Positions 11,676-23,149 of a stretch of DNA of 64,000 nt are shown piece after piece (positions within the stretch are counted from its first letter, which is position 1; each line of letters begins with the position of its first letter). A model generated the notes under the pieces. It saw only the letters and a list, made by a program, of their open reading frames with translations, made no database searches and was not told the origin of the DNA. The position numbers and the translations under genes are program-made. The stretch is from NCBI GenBank assembly GCA_949358305.1, contig OX442319.1, positions 11,718,001-11,782,000 of the forward strand, given 5' to 3'. This stretch comes from Strigamia acuminata. Its lineage: Eukaryota > Arthropoda > Chilopoda > Geophilomorpha > Linotaeniidae.

Positions 11676-14600
11676 CACACATTCGGGTTCAATGGCCTAT
11701 CGCGGCGGCACATTGTGTGGCATAGCGCGGCACGTTGCAATTACGTGACGTGGCACGTTGCTGTTACGTGACGCAATAGCCAGTATTTAAGCAGGGGATT
11801 CCATCATCGTTTACACAAATGCGCATTGCAACGTGGAGGCGCATTCGAGTCCTTTTCCCAAGCGTTGAAAAAGGACAAAACTCGTATTCGATTCGAAAGC
11901 GAATCGAATACGATTTTTGTCCTTTTTCAACGCAAAATTGTATTCGATTCGCTTTCGAATCGAATACGAGTTTTGCCCTTCTTCAACGCGAAATCGTATT
12001 CGACTCGTTTTCGAGTCGAATGCGAATTTTGCCCTTCTTCAACGCGAAATCGTATTCGACTCGCTTTCGAATCGAATACGAGTTTTGCCCTTCTTCAACG
12101 CGAAATCGTATTCGACTCGTTTTCGAGTCGAGTACGAATTTTGCCCTTCTTCAACGCGAAATCGTATTCGATTCGCTTTCGAATCGTATACGAGATGGTC
12201 GATTTTTGTTTCCCGGACTTTGATTCGTATTCGAGTTGTTACGAGTTCGTATTTTGATCGTATTCGTATTCGAATCGAATTCGAATCGTATTCGAATCGA
12301 ATACGAATCGAATTCGAGTCGTATTCGAGATGGTCGATGATTTCCACTCGCTCGTATACGCGTTGTATACGAGCTCGTATTTTGATCGTAATCGTAAACG
12401 AATCGTTTACAAGTCGTATACAAGTTGTATACGACGTGTATACACCTCGTATACGAACGAAGTTTGTGAAAACACAATTTCCAAATAAGACGTATGTGAC
12501 TACTATGTGTTTTCATGTCGTAGTAAGTATCCGGTGGATTTTCCAAACTTCGTTCGTATACGAGGTGTATACACGTCGTATACAACTTGTATACGACTTG
12601 TAAACGATTCGTTTACGATTACGATCAAAATACGAGCTCGTATACAACGCGTATACGAGCAAGTGGAAATCATCGACCATCTCGAATGCGACTCGAATAC
12701 GATTCGAATACATCTCGAATACATCTCGAATACGAGTCGTACGAGTCAAAGTCCGGGAACGGGTCATCGACTATCTCGTATTCGAGTTGTTACGAGTTCG
12801 TATTTTGATCGTATTCGTATTCGAATCGAATTCGAATCGTATTCGAATCGAATACGAATCGAATTCGAGTCGTATTCGAGATGGTCGATGATTTCCACTC
12901 GCTCGTATACGCGTTGTATACGAGCTCGTATTTTGATCGTAATCGTAAACGAATCGTTTACAAGTCGTATACAAGTCGTATACGACGTGTATACACCTCG
13001 TATACGAACGAAGTTTGGAAAATCCACCGGACACTTACTACGACATGAAAACACATAGTAGTCACATACGTCTTATTTGGAAATTGTGTTTTCACAAACT
13101 TCGTTCGTATACGAGGTGTATACACGTCGTATACGACTTGTATACGACTTGTAAACGATTCGTTTACGATTACGATCAAAATACGAGCTCGTATACAACG
13201 CGTATACGAGCGAGTGGAAATCATCGACCATCTCGAATACGACTCGAATTCGATTAGTATTCGATTCGAATACGATTCGAATTCGATTCGAATACGAATA
13301 CGATCAAAATACGAACTCGTAACAACTCGAATACGAGATAGTCGATGACCCGTTCCCGGACTTTGACTCGTACGACTCGTATTCGAGATGTATTCGAGAT
13401 GTATTCGAATCGTATTCGAGTCGCATTCGAGATGGTCGATGATTTCCACTTGCTCGTATACGCGTTGTATACGAGCTCGTATTTTGATCGTAATCGTAAA
13501 CGAATCGTTTACAAGTCGTATACAAGTTGTATACGACGTGTATACACCTCGTATACGAACGAAGTTTGGAAAATCCACCGGATACTTACTACGACATGAA
13601 AACACATAGTAGTCACATACGTCTTATTTGGAAATTGTGTTTTCACAAACTTCGTTCGTATACGAGGTGTATACACGTCGTATACAACTTGTATACGACT
13701 TGTAAACGATTCGTTTACGATTACGATCAAAATACGAGCTCGTATACAACGCGTATACGAGCGAGTGGAAATCATCGACCATCTCGAATACGACTCGAAT
13801 TCGATTCGTATTCGATTCGAATACGATTCGAATTCGATTCGAATACGAATACGATCAAAATACGAACTCGTAACAACTCGAATACGAGATAGTCGATGAC
13901 CCGTTCCCGGACTTTGACTCGTACGACTCGTATTCGAGATGTATTCGAGATGTATTCGAATCGTATTCGAGTCGCATTCGAGATGGTCGATGATTTCCAC
14001 TCGCTCGTATACGCGTTGTATACGAGCTCGTATTTTGATCGTAATCGTAAACGAATCGTTTACAAGTCGTATACAAGTCGTATACGACGTGTATACACCT
14101 CGTATACGAACGAAGTTTGGAAAATCCACCGGACACTTACTACGACATGAAAACACATAGTAGTCACATACGTCTTATTTGGAAATTGTGTTTTCACAAA
14201 CTTCGTTCGTATACGAGGTGTATACACGTCGTATACGACTTGTATACGACTTGTAAACGATTCGTTTACGATTACGATCAAAATACGAGCTCGTATACAA
14301 CGCGTATACGAGCGAGTGGAAATCATCGACCATCTCGAATACGACTCGAATTCGATTAGTATTCGATTCGAATACGATTCGAATTCGATTCGAATACGAA
14401 TACGATCAAAATACGAACTCGTAACAACTCGAATACGAGATAGTCGATGACCCGTTCCCGGACTTTGACTCGTACGACTCGTATTCGAGATGTATTCGAG
14501 ATGTATTCGAATCGTATTCGAGTCGCATTCGAGATGGTCGATGATTTCCACTCGCTCGTATACGCGTTGTATACGAGCTCGTATTTTGATCGTAATCGTA

Positions 14601-16074
14601 AACGAATCGTTTACAAGTCGTATACAAGTCGTATACGACGTGTATACACCTCGTATACGAACGAAGTTTGGAAAATCCACCGGACACTTACTACGACATG
14701 AAAACACATAGTAGTCACATACGTCTTATTTGGAAATTGTGTTTTCACAAACTTCGTTCGTATACGAGGTGTATACACGTCGTATACGACTTGTATACGA
14801 CTTGTAAACGATTCGTTTACGATTACGATCAAAATACGAGCTCGTATACAACGCGTATACGAGCGAGTGGAAATCATCGACCATCTCGAATACGACTCGA
14901 ATTCGATTCGTATTCGATTCGAATACGATTCGAATTCGATTCGAATACGAATACGATCAAAATACGAACTCGTAACAACTCGAATACAAATCAAAGTCCG
15001 GGAAACAAAAATCGACCATCTCGTATACGATTCGAAAGCGAATCGAATACGATTTCGCGTTGAAGAAGGGCAAAATTCGCATTCGACTCGAAAACGAGTC
15101 GAATACGAATTCGCATTCGACTCGAAAACGAGTCGAATACGATTTCGCGTTGAAGAAGGGCAAAATTCGCATTCGACTCGAAAACGAGTCGAATACGATT
15201 TCGCGTTGAAGAAGGGCAAAACTCGCATTCGACTCGAAAACGAGTCGAATACGATTTCGCGTTGAGAAAGGGCAAAATTCGCATTCGACTCGAAAACGAG
15301 TCGAATACGATTTCGCGTTGAAGAAGGGCAAAACTCGCATTCGACTCGAAAACGAGTCGAATACGATTTCGCATTCGACTCGAAAACGAGTCGAATACGA
15401 TTTCGCGTCGAAGAAGGGCAAAATTCGCATTCGACTCGAAAACGAGTCGAATACGATTTCGCGTTGAAGAAGGGCAAAACTCGCATTCGACTCGAAAACG
15501 AGTCGAATACGATTTCGCGTTGAGAAAGGGCAAAATTCGCATTCGACTCGAAAACGAGTCGAATACGATTTCGCGTTGAAGAAGGGCAAAACTCGCATTC
15601 GACTCGAAAACGAGTCGAATACGATTTCGCATTCGACTCGAAAACGAGTCGAATACGATTTCGCGTCAAAGAAGGGCAAAATTTGCATTCGACTCGAAAA
15701 CGAGTCGAATACGAGATCATTTTTTGATCTGGGTCGTGAATGCGTCCGTATGTCACGCGAACGCGTGTTGGAGTCGATTCCGAGTTCGTATTCCATCTTG
15801 AACGCGCATTGGAGACGTAAACCAGTTTATTTTACCCACTCTCGCTCGATCCCGCTTCATCGCTCCTTGTCGCTCCTGTGAAAAAAAATACATGAGAATG
15901 TGCAGAAATGAACCTTCCAATACTCACATGAAAATTGACAACCTTGACACAAAACAGTCTATTGACACTCCCAACACCACCCCGGACGTTTTCCGGAAGA
16001 GTTTGGTCCACCCGGAATCCCCAGAATAGTCGCCCCCGAAATGCGGATTTCACGGAAGCCAATCCGCGAAAAGG
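11676..16074. repeat. Palindromic composite satellite, copy 2
   Basis: Starts with the same lead-in as base 1 (CACACATTCGGGTTC). It has a shorter left hairpin array (about 11860-12195), an expanded centre with four 551-bp units, and a right array (15025-15718) practically identical to 1862-2555. The match with copy 1 ends at 16074, where a copia remnant follows. In the left array several units carry paired changes that keep the hairpin: the stem ATTCGATTCG with CGAATCGAAT replaces ATTCGACTCG with CGAGTCGAAT. No coding function is credible. Confidence 0.9.
12780..14990. repeat. Four tandem 551-bp inverted-repeat units
   Basis: Identical landmarks recur exactly 551 bases apart (13017, 13568, 14119 and 14670). 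Each unit is an inverted repeat around a non-palindromic core that holds ATCCACCGG and ACATAGTAGTCACATACG. A fifth core lies in reverse orientation at 12466-12545. Copy 1 has two cores only 362 bases apart (1146 and 1508), so unit number and length differ between copies. Confidence 0.9.
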
Positions 16075-16409
16075 TTAAACAAAGCGCGCGGCGAAATGCC
16101 GCTTATATGCGCTGAAATAGCACAGAAGGTGCTCTAAACTAATACTAAAGACTCTAAAATAATAGGCATTTAATATAAACAAGAAAAAGCTTACATATGG
16201 CATCCTTTTCTAAGGGAAAATCAACAGGAGAGCACACATTGCTGTGCGCGGCCATCTTGGATGGGAAAAACATAATCAACGACACCTTGTGTCGGAATTA
16301 TGCATTACATAAATATAAAACTAGGGAATGCATGATGCTTCATGCTTAAATACATAAAGCAAACATAATACCAGAGTAAACAAACATGTGAATTAATACA
16401 TCGAGATAA
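16075..16409. other. Spacer at the broken end of a copia remnant
   Basis: This sequence follows abruptly after the satellite junction at 16074 and lies 3' of the gag fragment on the minus strand. It may be decayed internal copia sequence, but I recognise no motif in it. Confidence 0.4.
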
Positions 16410-16961
16410 TTAAACTAAACAATCAAAATGTGATTCTATATCACATCGACATAAAACATTTGGGTTTCTAAAAACCAACAATAGTATCACTTCCCGATCC
16501 GGGATGTCGCGTCCGACTGCTTTCGCCTTGGCTTGGATAGCCCTTGCCCGATTAATATATTGATCTACGGATTCGTCCGTGCGCATTTTCAAACCTGTGA
16601 GTTGGGCGCTGGCGTCAACTTGTTTTTCCACAGTCACCCCTGCATGTTGCGTCTTCAAATGCTCCCACATAACCTTCGCACTCGTCATGCTCAGGCAGTT
16701 CGTAGCTTCTTCGTCCGAAATGGTCAATGCCAAAATTCCCACGGCCTCACTGTTGCTTTTCGCCCAGGTATTGTAAATGGTTTCCTTAGCCTTAAAGTCG
16801 GCTGCTCCTCGAATCGGTTTCTCCGGCTCATCGTCCGTAACCGCGCTCGTCAAGCCTTTTGCTCGTAATAGTGCCCCGACTTTGAACTGCCACACGAAAT
16901 AGTTACGAATACTCAATAATTCTATACGATTTAGAGATCCAGCTGATATTGCGTCGGCCAT
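16410..16961 (-). pseudogene. Copia-type gag fragment (truncated retrotransposon)
   Basis: The 183-residue frame has the layout of the N-terminal gag domain of Ty1/copia elements: a start peptide with NRIELLSIRNYFVWQFKV, then WAKSNSEAVGILALTISD, then AKVMWEHLKTQHAG, as in the UBN2/gag_2 family. It is similar in plan to the gag of the intact element at 34034 (NNYPTWCWKTKILL, IWDKLADVHQG). No zinc knuckle, protease, integrase or polymerase follows, so the element is a 5' fragment. Just upstream, at 17095-17108 on the minus strand, TATTGGTAGCAGAG looks like a tRNA primer-binding site next to an LTR end. Confidence 0.8.
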
Positions 16962-17108
16962 TTCGTGTTCTTTTCTGTAAGCCTTTTCTGTCGAACGTTC
17001 TGTTCCACCTTGTGTTCTTCTTTTCTTTTAATTAGAAAGGAAAAACTTCGCAAACGTCTTCCTCTTTCCGTGAACCGTTTTGGAGCAACCTTTACTCTGC
17101 TACCAATA

Positions 17109-17206
17109 TGTTAGAGTCAAGGAGGAGTCGTTTTCAAACAGGAACAAAATATAACGTTTTACTTTCAGGAATGGCGTACAACGAATGGTCATGAAAACTT
17201 ATAACA
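17109..17206 (-). mobile_element. Possible 98-bp LTR of the truncated copia element
   Basis: On the minus strand this stretch begins TGTTATAAG, ends CTCTAACA (TG...CA with TGTTA/TAACA ends), and is followed directly by the primer-binding-like TATTGGTAGCAGAG. No second LTR copy is found near the gag fragment, so the assignment rests on end motifs and position only. It overlaps the last codons of the MULE frame, which suggests that it inserted into the MULE gene. Confidence 0.45.
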
Positions 17207-18651
17207 TAACCACAAAGTTGCCGTAGCAACCAAACGACAATGCATGCGCAATATAAATCACGTTTTCCACACAGACGCAATAGGTATTGGGGGATATCCA
17301 GTGTACCATTCTTATAAAGCCGGATGGCTTCCTTGATGCGTCTGTTATGGCTTGCGTATTTGAAAGCTTGTGTACGTCGTAGAATTCGTCCCTCCTGAAG
17401 GTTAACATAATCCTTATACGCAATGTGTTCCAGCTGGCGAAGATATGAGAGGAAGGACCAAACATTGGGGTGGGAAATTTTAATTTTCCGGACTAATCCT
17501 GCGTGGTAAGACTCTACTGCATTATTGGTTCGGTGTATCTGCTTATCGACCGTCATTCTATCCACACCGACCAAATCAATCCACTTCTCTCGCACATAAT
17601 TCTCGAATAGGTAGATCCTCCGGTTAACGCAATTTGTGAGGTCAGTCTCGACAAAGTAATCGTGAATAACATCCCATCCTTCCACTATTTTGTCTGCCGG
17701 CAAAAAAGGCAAAACCATAGCCTGTCTAACGATGCACCGAACCTCCGTTATATTCTTGTAGTCTACCGTCATCGTTAGAAGCTGAACTTTTCGCCACAGT
17801 GCTTGACAATAGTGAAACCAGCAGCCCTGGTTTCTTGCAGAAGGGAAGACGTTCCGTATTGCAGGCAGCAAACCAGTTTCAAAGTCCGACATAATATTAA
17901 ACTCAGCTTCTGCACCACGAAACAAATGCAGATTATCTCTCAAATGTCGAAACAAGTTCTCGTACGCCACCCGGGTCTTCGCCGACATCAAAGCAAAAAC
18001 AAACGGAAAAACATAATTGCTTTTTTTAACAAACAGAGTGAACAGCTGATAAAAAGAACGTGGAACTACTTTAAAAGTTCCATCCATCTGGAAATTCGTG
18101 GAAGCTCGTGCTACGCTTAGCATGTTGTCACTCGCAAACAGCATAATTTCGTTTCCATCCCGATCGACTATTCGTCCACGAAAAAAAGTCTGTCCAGTTA
18201 TTGTTTTACCGAAAGGCAACGATGGCAAAGCTAATTCGAGCGCACGAATGCTAGACGGCAATGGAGGAAATTTTAATTGTCGGCGTTTACACATCGCTGG
18301 GCCGATCATTTTATACGTCACATTGGCTAATGGAAACCGAACTGCACCATCATCAAAAACGTCTTTTAAAGCCACCGAAGGTTCGTTTTCCGCCCTCGTC
18401 TTGACAAATGCTGCCAACTGCCTATTCGCGATTTCAACCGGTGCTTCGCCGTGGACTACTCGTTCGTTATGCTGACATGTCATCTCGCTTAGCATTGTTT
18501 GCGTGTTGCAAATAACTCGACCGCAACAGGTTTTGTTAATACAACACAAGTAATACGAATTTTGATACGCACCATCACGACGATAAATCATGCCGTCAAC
18601 AATATACAACTTCGACCTCTTCCTCTTTCCCTCGAACGTTGTTGTTTCCAT
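17134..18651 (-). CDS. MULE-family transposase with FLYWCH zinc finger
   Basis: The 505-residue frame is a Mutator-like (MULE) transposase, which cuts and joins DNA at element ends in the nucleus. Residues 14-67 form a FLYWCH zinc finger (CC pairs at 36-37 and 42-43, histidines 61 and 67). The catalytic region follows, with a putative DDE triad at D190 (MDGTFKVVP), D256 (SDFETGLLPAIR) and E380 (NNAVESYH), and the family signature GCWFHYCQALWRKV at 276-289. The frame has no internal stop, so the copy is young or domesticated. The last roughly 24 residues appear to be read from an LTR-like insertion at 17109-17206, so the natural C-terminus is probably lost. I could not find convincing terminal inverted repeats around it. 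The start Met at 18651 precedes a basic stretch and fits the family length. Confidence 0.9.
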   Translation of the reverse strand: METTTFEGKRKRSKLYIVDGMIYRRDGAYQNSYYLCCINKTCCGRVICNTQTMLSEMTCQHNERVVHGEAPVEIANRQLAAFVKTRAENEPSVALKDVFDDGAVRFPLANVTYKMIGPAMCKRRQLKFPPLPSSIRALELALPSLPFGKTITGQTFFRGRIVDRDGNEIMLFASDNMLSVARASTNFQMDGTFKVVPRSFYQLFTLFVKKSNYVFPFVFALMSAKTRVAYENLFRHLRDNLHLFRGAEAEFNIMSDFETGLLPAIRNVFPSARNQGCWFHYCQALWRKVQLLTMTVDYKNITEVRCIVRQAMVLPFLPADKIVEGWDVIHDYFVETDLTNCVNRRIYLFENYVREKWIDLVGVDRMTVDKQIHRTNNAVESYHAGLVRKIKISHPNVWSFLSYLRQLEHIAYKDYVNLQEGRILRRTQAFKYASHNRRIKEAIRLYKNGTLDIPQYLLRLCGKRDLYCACIVVWLLRQLCGYVISFHDHSLYAIPESKTLYFVPV

Positions 18652-19940
18652 CTTCAGCGCTGATCGATTAAAAGTGATTTACTTCAGTTGAATACGCACG
18701 TTAAATACTACAGCGCTCAGCCGTGATTGGCTGTTAAACAAAACGTATTGCGAACATACGTCCGTCCGTACGTCCAACATGCAACGTTCGTAACAACTGC
18801 CCTCTGGCGATGAAGACTTCTTCAAAATGATTAGAAATAGAATTGCGTAAAAGCCCTTTAAAAAGGAAAAGAAAAGTTAAAAATGAGAAATAAACCATTA
18901 ATAAGCATATAAAACCGATCAAAACGTTTAAAAACAGTAATAAAGCCTTTAAAACCAATTAAAAATGTAATGCCACATGAAATTTTCGACAATTTTTGAC
19001 CCAAGAACGTCGAGAGCGGGCGGCGGATATGGTCGGATTCGAGACGCGGCAACCGAGGAAGGATTTGCGGCATCGCGAAGCAGATTTGCGTACTCTGTAT
19101 TGCAGTGAAGTATCGGCGAGTTACCGGAACAGCAACGGTTAGAAATACTCGACGCAAAAGTCGACTTTCGACACCGCAGAAGAGCGCGAATTGACGGAAT
19201 TGATAGTGAACGTTGCAGCAACGATTGCAAGTCAAATTCTAGTTATATTATAGATTATAGATTAGACCGCAAAATACGAGAATCTTGTTTAATTTAATAA
19301 ATTTTTAAATGTGATTGGACTAGTCATACCTGAATTTCCGATTTTGGCAATTTCTTCAGCGGTACTGGTTCAGACACACAGCACTTTGCAAAAAGTACTG
19401 CATCTCGTACCACACCACCCTACTTTAGATAAAATTGTACAAAATTGCACAAAATCACACAAAACCTAGCAAAATTGTACAAAATCTATGAAAATTGTCT
19501 AAGACCTAGCAAAATTGCACAAAATCTTGCAAAATCTCGCCCAAAAACTAAACACCAAATGAAAGAGCATAAAAAACTGCACTAGAAACGTTAATTAAAC
19601 AAATACTAAACACAACTAATTATCAATATATGTTTAATTGAATTAAACATACATTTTTGCAAGCGCATATTTTTGAAAAAAGACGGTGTTTATAAAAACG
19701 TTAGGCCAGTGTGTCACCACTGGTAAGTGGTAACATACTTTATATTGCCTATGAATGTCGACACTCCACAGCCACGAATTAAAATCAAAAAAAATTTATT
19801 TTGGTTAAAAAAAATTTATTTATCATAATCATAATTCATATTATCTTGACATTCTTCAGCTTTGGATTCCTGAAAATAAAACCAATTTTATTAAAAAAAA
19901 AGTTTGTAGAGATTGGCAGTTGAATTAGAGTAAATTTGTC
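18652..19940. other. Spacer with short degenerate repeats
   Basis: At 18765-18775 there is a cluster of GTCCGTCCGTACGTCC near the MULE 5' side that could belong to its terminal region. From 19430 to 19550 the words ACAAAATTGCAC and AAAACCTAGC recur. Overlapping short minus frames at 18734-19235 show no domain. I see no gene. Confidence 0.45.
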
Positions 19941-20225
19941 CTAATTCCGCGCTTATTCAGTTCCAAATTGTGTCCCAATTTCGCGCTTATTCAGTCTGAA
20001 TTGTTTCCCAATTTCGCGCTTATTCAGTCTGAATTATTTTTCAATTTCGCGCTTATTCAGTTAGAATTTTTTTTCAATTTCGCGCTTATTCAGTTAACAA
20101 TGATTCCATTTCGCACTTATTCAATAATTGACTTGACAATTCCGCGCTTATTCATTTCGCGCCAGTTCAATTTACTGAAATACGGGTCTGTAAAAAAAAT
20201 TTAATTCCGCGCCAATTCATTTCGC
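19940..20225. repeat. Tandem repeat, about 30 bp (TTCGCGCTTATTCAGT)
   Basis: About eight units built around AATTTCGCGCTTATTCAGT, decaying to ATTTCGCGCCAGTT at the end. The array overlaps the 3' end of the zinc-finger frame, so the last residues of that protein (GIHNWREMNWRG...) are encoded by the repeat. Confidence 0.85.
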
Positions 20226-20916
20226 GCCAGTTATGAATCCCCGTTAATAAATGTCTTTTTAGAGTTCCACTTTCACGGCTGCAATAATCACACAAATGGC
20301 ACTTGAATGGTTTCTCTCCAGTATGGGTTAATAAATGTATTTTTAGAGTTCCACGATGATCGCTGCAATAATCACACAAATGGCACTTGAATGGTTTTTT
20401 TCCAGTATGGGTTAATAAATGTCTTTTTAGACTTCCACTTTCTCTGCAGCAATAATCACACAAATGGCACTTAAAAGGTTTTTCCCCAGTATGGGTTAAT
20501 AAATGTTTTTTTAGACTTCCACTTTCTCTGCAGCAACAATCACACAAATGGCATTTGAAAGGTTTTCCCCCAGTATGGGTTAATAAATGTTTTTTTAGAC
20601 TTCCACTTTCTCTGCAGCAATAGTCACACAAATGGCACTTGAAAGGTTTTTCTCCAGTGTGGGTTAATAAATGTCTCTTTAAATCTCCACTTTCATTGCA
20701 GCAATAAGCACACAAATGGCACTTGAATGGTTTTTCTCCAGTGTGAATTCTCATATGGACAATCATGTAATGTTTAAGCCGAAAGGAGAGCTAACATATT
20801 TGACATTTGAAAGGCTTCTCACCAGTGTGTTTGAGCATATGATGTCTCAAAAGATAATATGATGAACACGAATAGTCACACAAATTGCAACTGTAATTCT
20901 TGTTTTTTCTTTCCAT
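20167..20916 (-). pseudogene. C2H2 zinc-finger protein with an in-frame stop
   Basis: A run of eight C2H2 fingers in one frame. The Met at 20916 opens with one finger (CNLCDYSCSSYYLLRHHMLKH). The second finger is broken by a TAG at 20791-20793 directly after its second cysteine. The frame resumes, and from the Met at 20766 a 199-residue frame contains six more fingers joined by HTGEKPFKC linkers. Such proteins bind DNA in the nucleus. The fingers are nearly identical to one another (CHLCDYCCRESGSLKKH), which suggests recent internal duplication, and cysteine replaces the usual core phenylalanine. Either the gene is inactivated, or translation starts at 20766 with the six fingers, or the stop is an assembly or sequencing error. 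The 3' end runs into a tandem repeat. No introns are needed. Confidence 0.8.
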
Positions 20917-22800
20917 TTTAAATAGAAAAATAACGGGATTTATAGCTACGTCGGTCAATGTTTGTTTCGGCGACTGGCGCTCACTTTCTGCTGGCAGAAG
21001 TCGCTGATCACACGGAGGTAAATGGATGCACTCTCAGCCTACAAGAAATTGAATGTTCCATACATATTTGGACAGTCTTCAAGAAGTAACAGATCATAAA
21101 ACAGTGAAAAGTTAATCTCCATGTCCTAATTTATTTAGTGGCTTTGATGACTTACGTACCTCAATTCGTAGAATTCAAATAAGCCTAACGTTTCTCCTAT
21201 TCTCTCAACCGTAAAAGCGCGCAACATGAGCGGATCAGGGAATTGTGGGTAGTCAAAAATGACTAAACAGATAGAGCCATCTCTTGAGCAATAATTGCAC
21301 TATCTTGTCAAGAGGATAATCAACACTACACGCTCATTAGTTGCGATAATATTTGTTAGAAATCTGCCCAAACGGACGGACATATAATCCCATTTGAATA
21401 TATTTTTTAGAAAAATTGTTTTGTATTTAAAATAAATAGTAAATATCTATTTAAAAATAAAATAAATTCGAATTTCGTAAAAATACTAGTCTTTTCTTGA
21501 AACAAATTAATAAATACACTGAAATGTAATAATTAAATATAAAAAACAGTTGAATGAAAATGAAGTGGAAGACTGAAGCATTGTTGTTTATTATTGTTTT
21601 GTTTTTTTAGTTTGGATATACAAAAATTGGACGCTGGGTGGGGTAATGATAGATAATTGGATAAATGGTGGCGGCCAGGGAAGGAAATGTTTTTAGAAAA
21701 TGTTTAAAATGCAGGAAGCGAATTTTAAAAATGTAAATGAAGTGATAGTTGACGTGGTAATGAGTGGTTGCATTGAGAAAGGTTGGAATATTTTTGGAAG
21801 CTTGATTGGTAAAAATATTTAAGAAAATGGTACGGTATATCCATAAGAAATCGATATGAATCAAAGCTCAGAAAATTAATTTAGTCTCTGCAAATGAATG
21901 AAAATGTCTGTAATTCAGTGAAAATCTAAAAAAATTTAATGGAAATCTCAAAAAACTAATGTAGATCTAAAAAAATCAATGTTAATCTAATAAAATCAAT
22001 GGAAATCTCAATAATTCAATGGAAATCTCAAAACCCCCGTGGAAATCTTTAAAAATCAGTAGAGATCTTTGTAAATAAATGGAAATCGCTGTAAATCTGA
22101 CCAAATCTTAAGACATCACCAAAAATCTTTCTGAATCAATGAAAATGTATGCATATCAGTAGTTCGTACAATTTCATTAAACATGTCGATTTACTAATTT
22201 GAAAATAAATTGTTGTATAACCTAAATACTATAACACGCTTCTTTAGTCTTTGCAAGGTTATACAAATGTGTATAGCACCAATTAGTTGACATTTCATCA
22301 TGTGTAAACCGCTTTCTATCCTTATATAATAAGACAAGGAATCTACTCGAGTGTTAACCTCGTTATCAATTCTAGCAGACACAAGCTGGCATATGTGTCT
22401 AAATCAAGGTTAATTCCGTCTGCAGCGAAATTTTTATTTATTTTGTTAGACTTTGTGCCATTTAAATATGATTTTTAAATAATTTTTGGTTTATTTTGAG
22501 TTTTTTGTTTATGTTTTAAGAAACAACACTCATGTTTTCATCTTAAAAACAACCGCCAATCATGAGACTGTATCTTAATTTTACTTTCCACCAGACTTAG
22601 TCCAAACACCACAATCCAACCGCACACAACTTTACTAGCAACCGACCAACGGCGAAACTTCTTTCAGTAGCGGATGATAACAGCGTACTCCGCGCCATTG
22701 TTCCAGGAATGACCAATTCGTCAACAGTTAAAAATCATCATACACAGATTACACACCCACATCATTGAAACTTTAGATTATCAAGTTAAGTTTAGTTTTA
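20917..22800. other. Intergenic AT-rich region
   Basis: I see no gene. Between 21885 and 22150 there is a loose repeat of the type AATGGAAATCTCAAAAAATC, about 28 bases long. The minus frame 21607-21864 has no recognisable domain. The right end may contain the promoter and 5' UTR of the MFSD11-like gene, but no TATA box or initiator is clear. Confidence 0.5.
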
Positions 22801-23149
22801 TTAATTTCCCTCTATGTGTATCTCGTTTATATTTTTGGTGCGTTAACCGTAAACCTTCTGATTCTGACTCTACTACAAACATTAGTCATTCCTGGTCACG
22901 GGGCACTCTGTCGTCATCCCCAACTCCAACAAACACACGGATGTGATGGAGAACTGCTGGATCAGTCTAGTTGTAACCTCATTTCAACACTCGTCATTCG
23001 TGGCCCGCAGCTCTTTATCACATGATTCTTATTATCAACATATCTTGATGTAACCACTATATGTTTCCCTACTAGTCGCCGGCCTAATGTGAAAGCATAA
23101 CCACAATTTTATCTCTCAATTCTGTGCTTCCACTTCTGCTACCGCAACC

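Noticed and set aside
11819-15796. The same long frames in satellite copy 2, spaced by 551 bases
   Set aside because: Exact tandem-repeat spacing and two-strand openness show repeat by-products, not genes.
1-16074. A giant LTR retrotransposon bounded by the two satellite copies as direct repeats
   Set aside because: The intervening 8.8 kb has no retroelement domain, the copies differ in length and left-end structure, and no primer site or polypurine tract was found.
16533-16868. Plus-strand frame of 111 residues
   Set aside because: Shadow of the copia gag fragment on the opposite strand.
17803-18475. Two plus-strand frames over 100 residues
   Set aside because: Antisense shadows of the MULE transposase.
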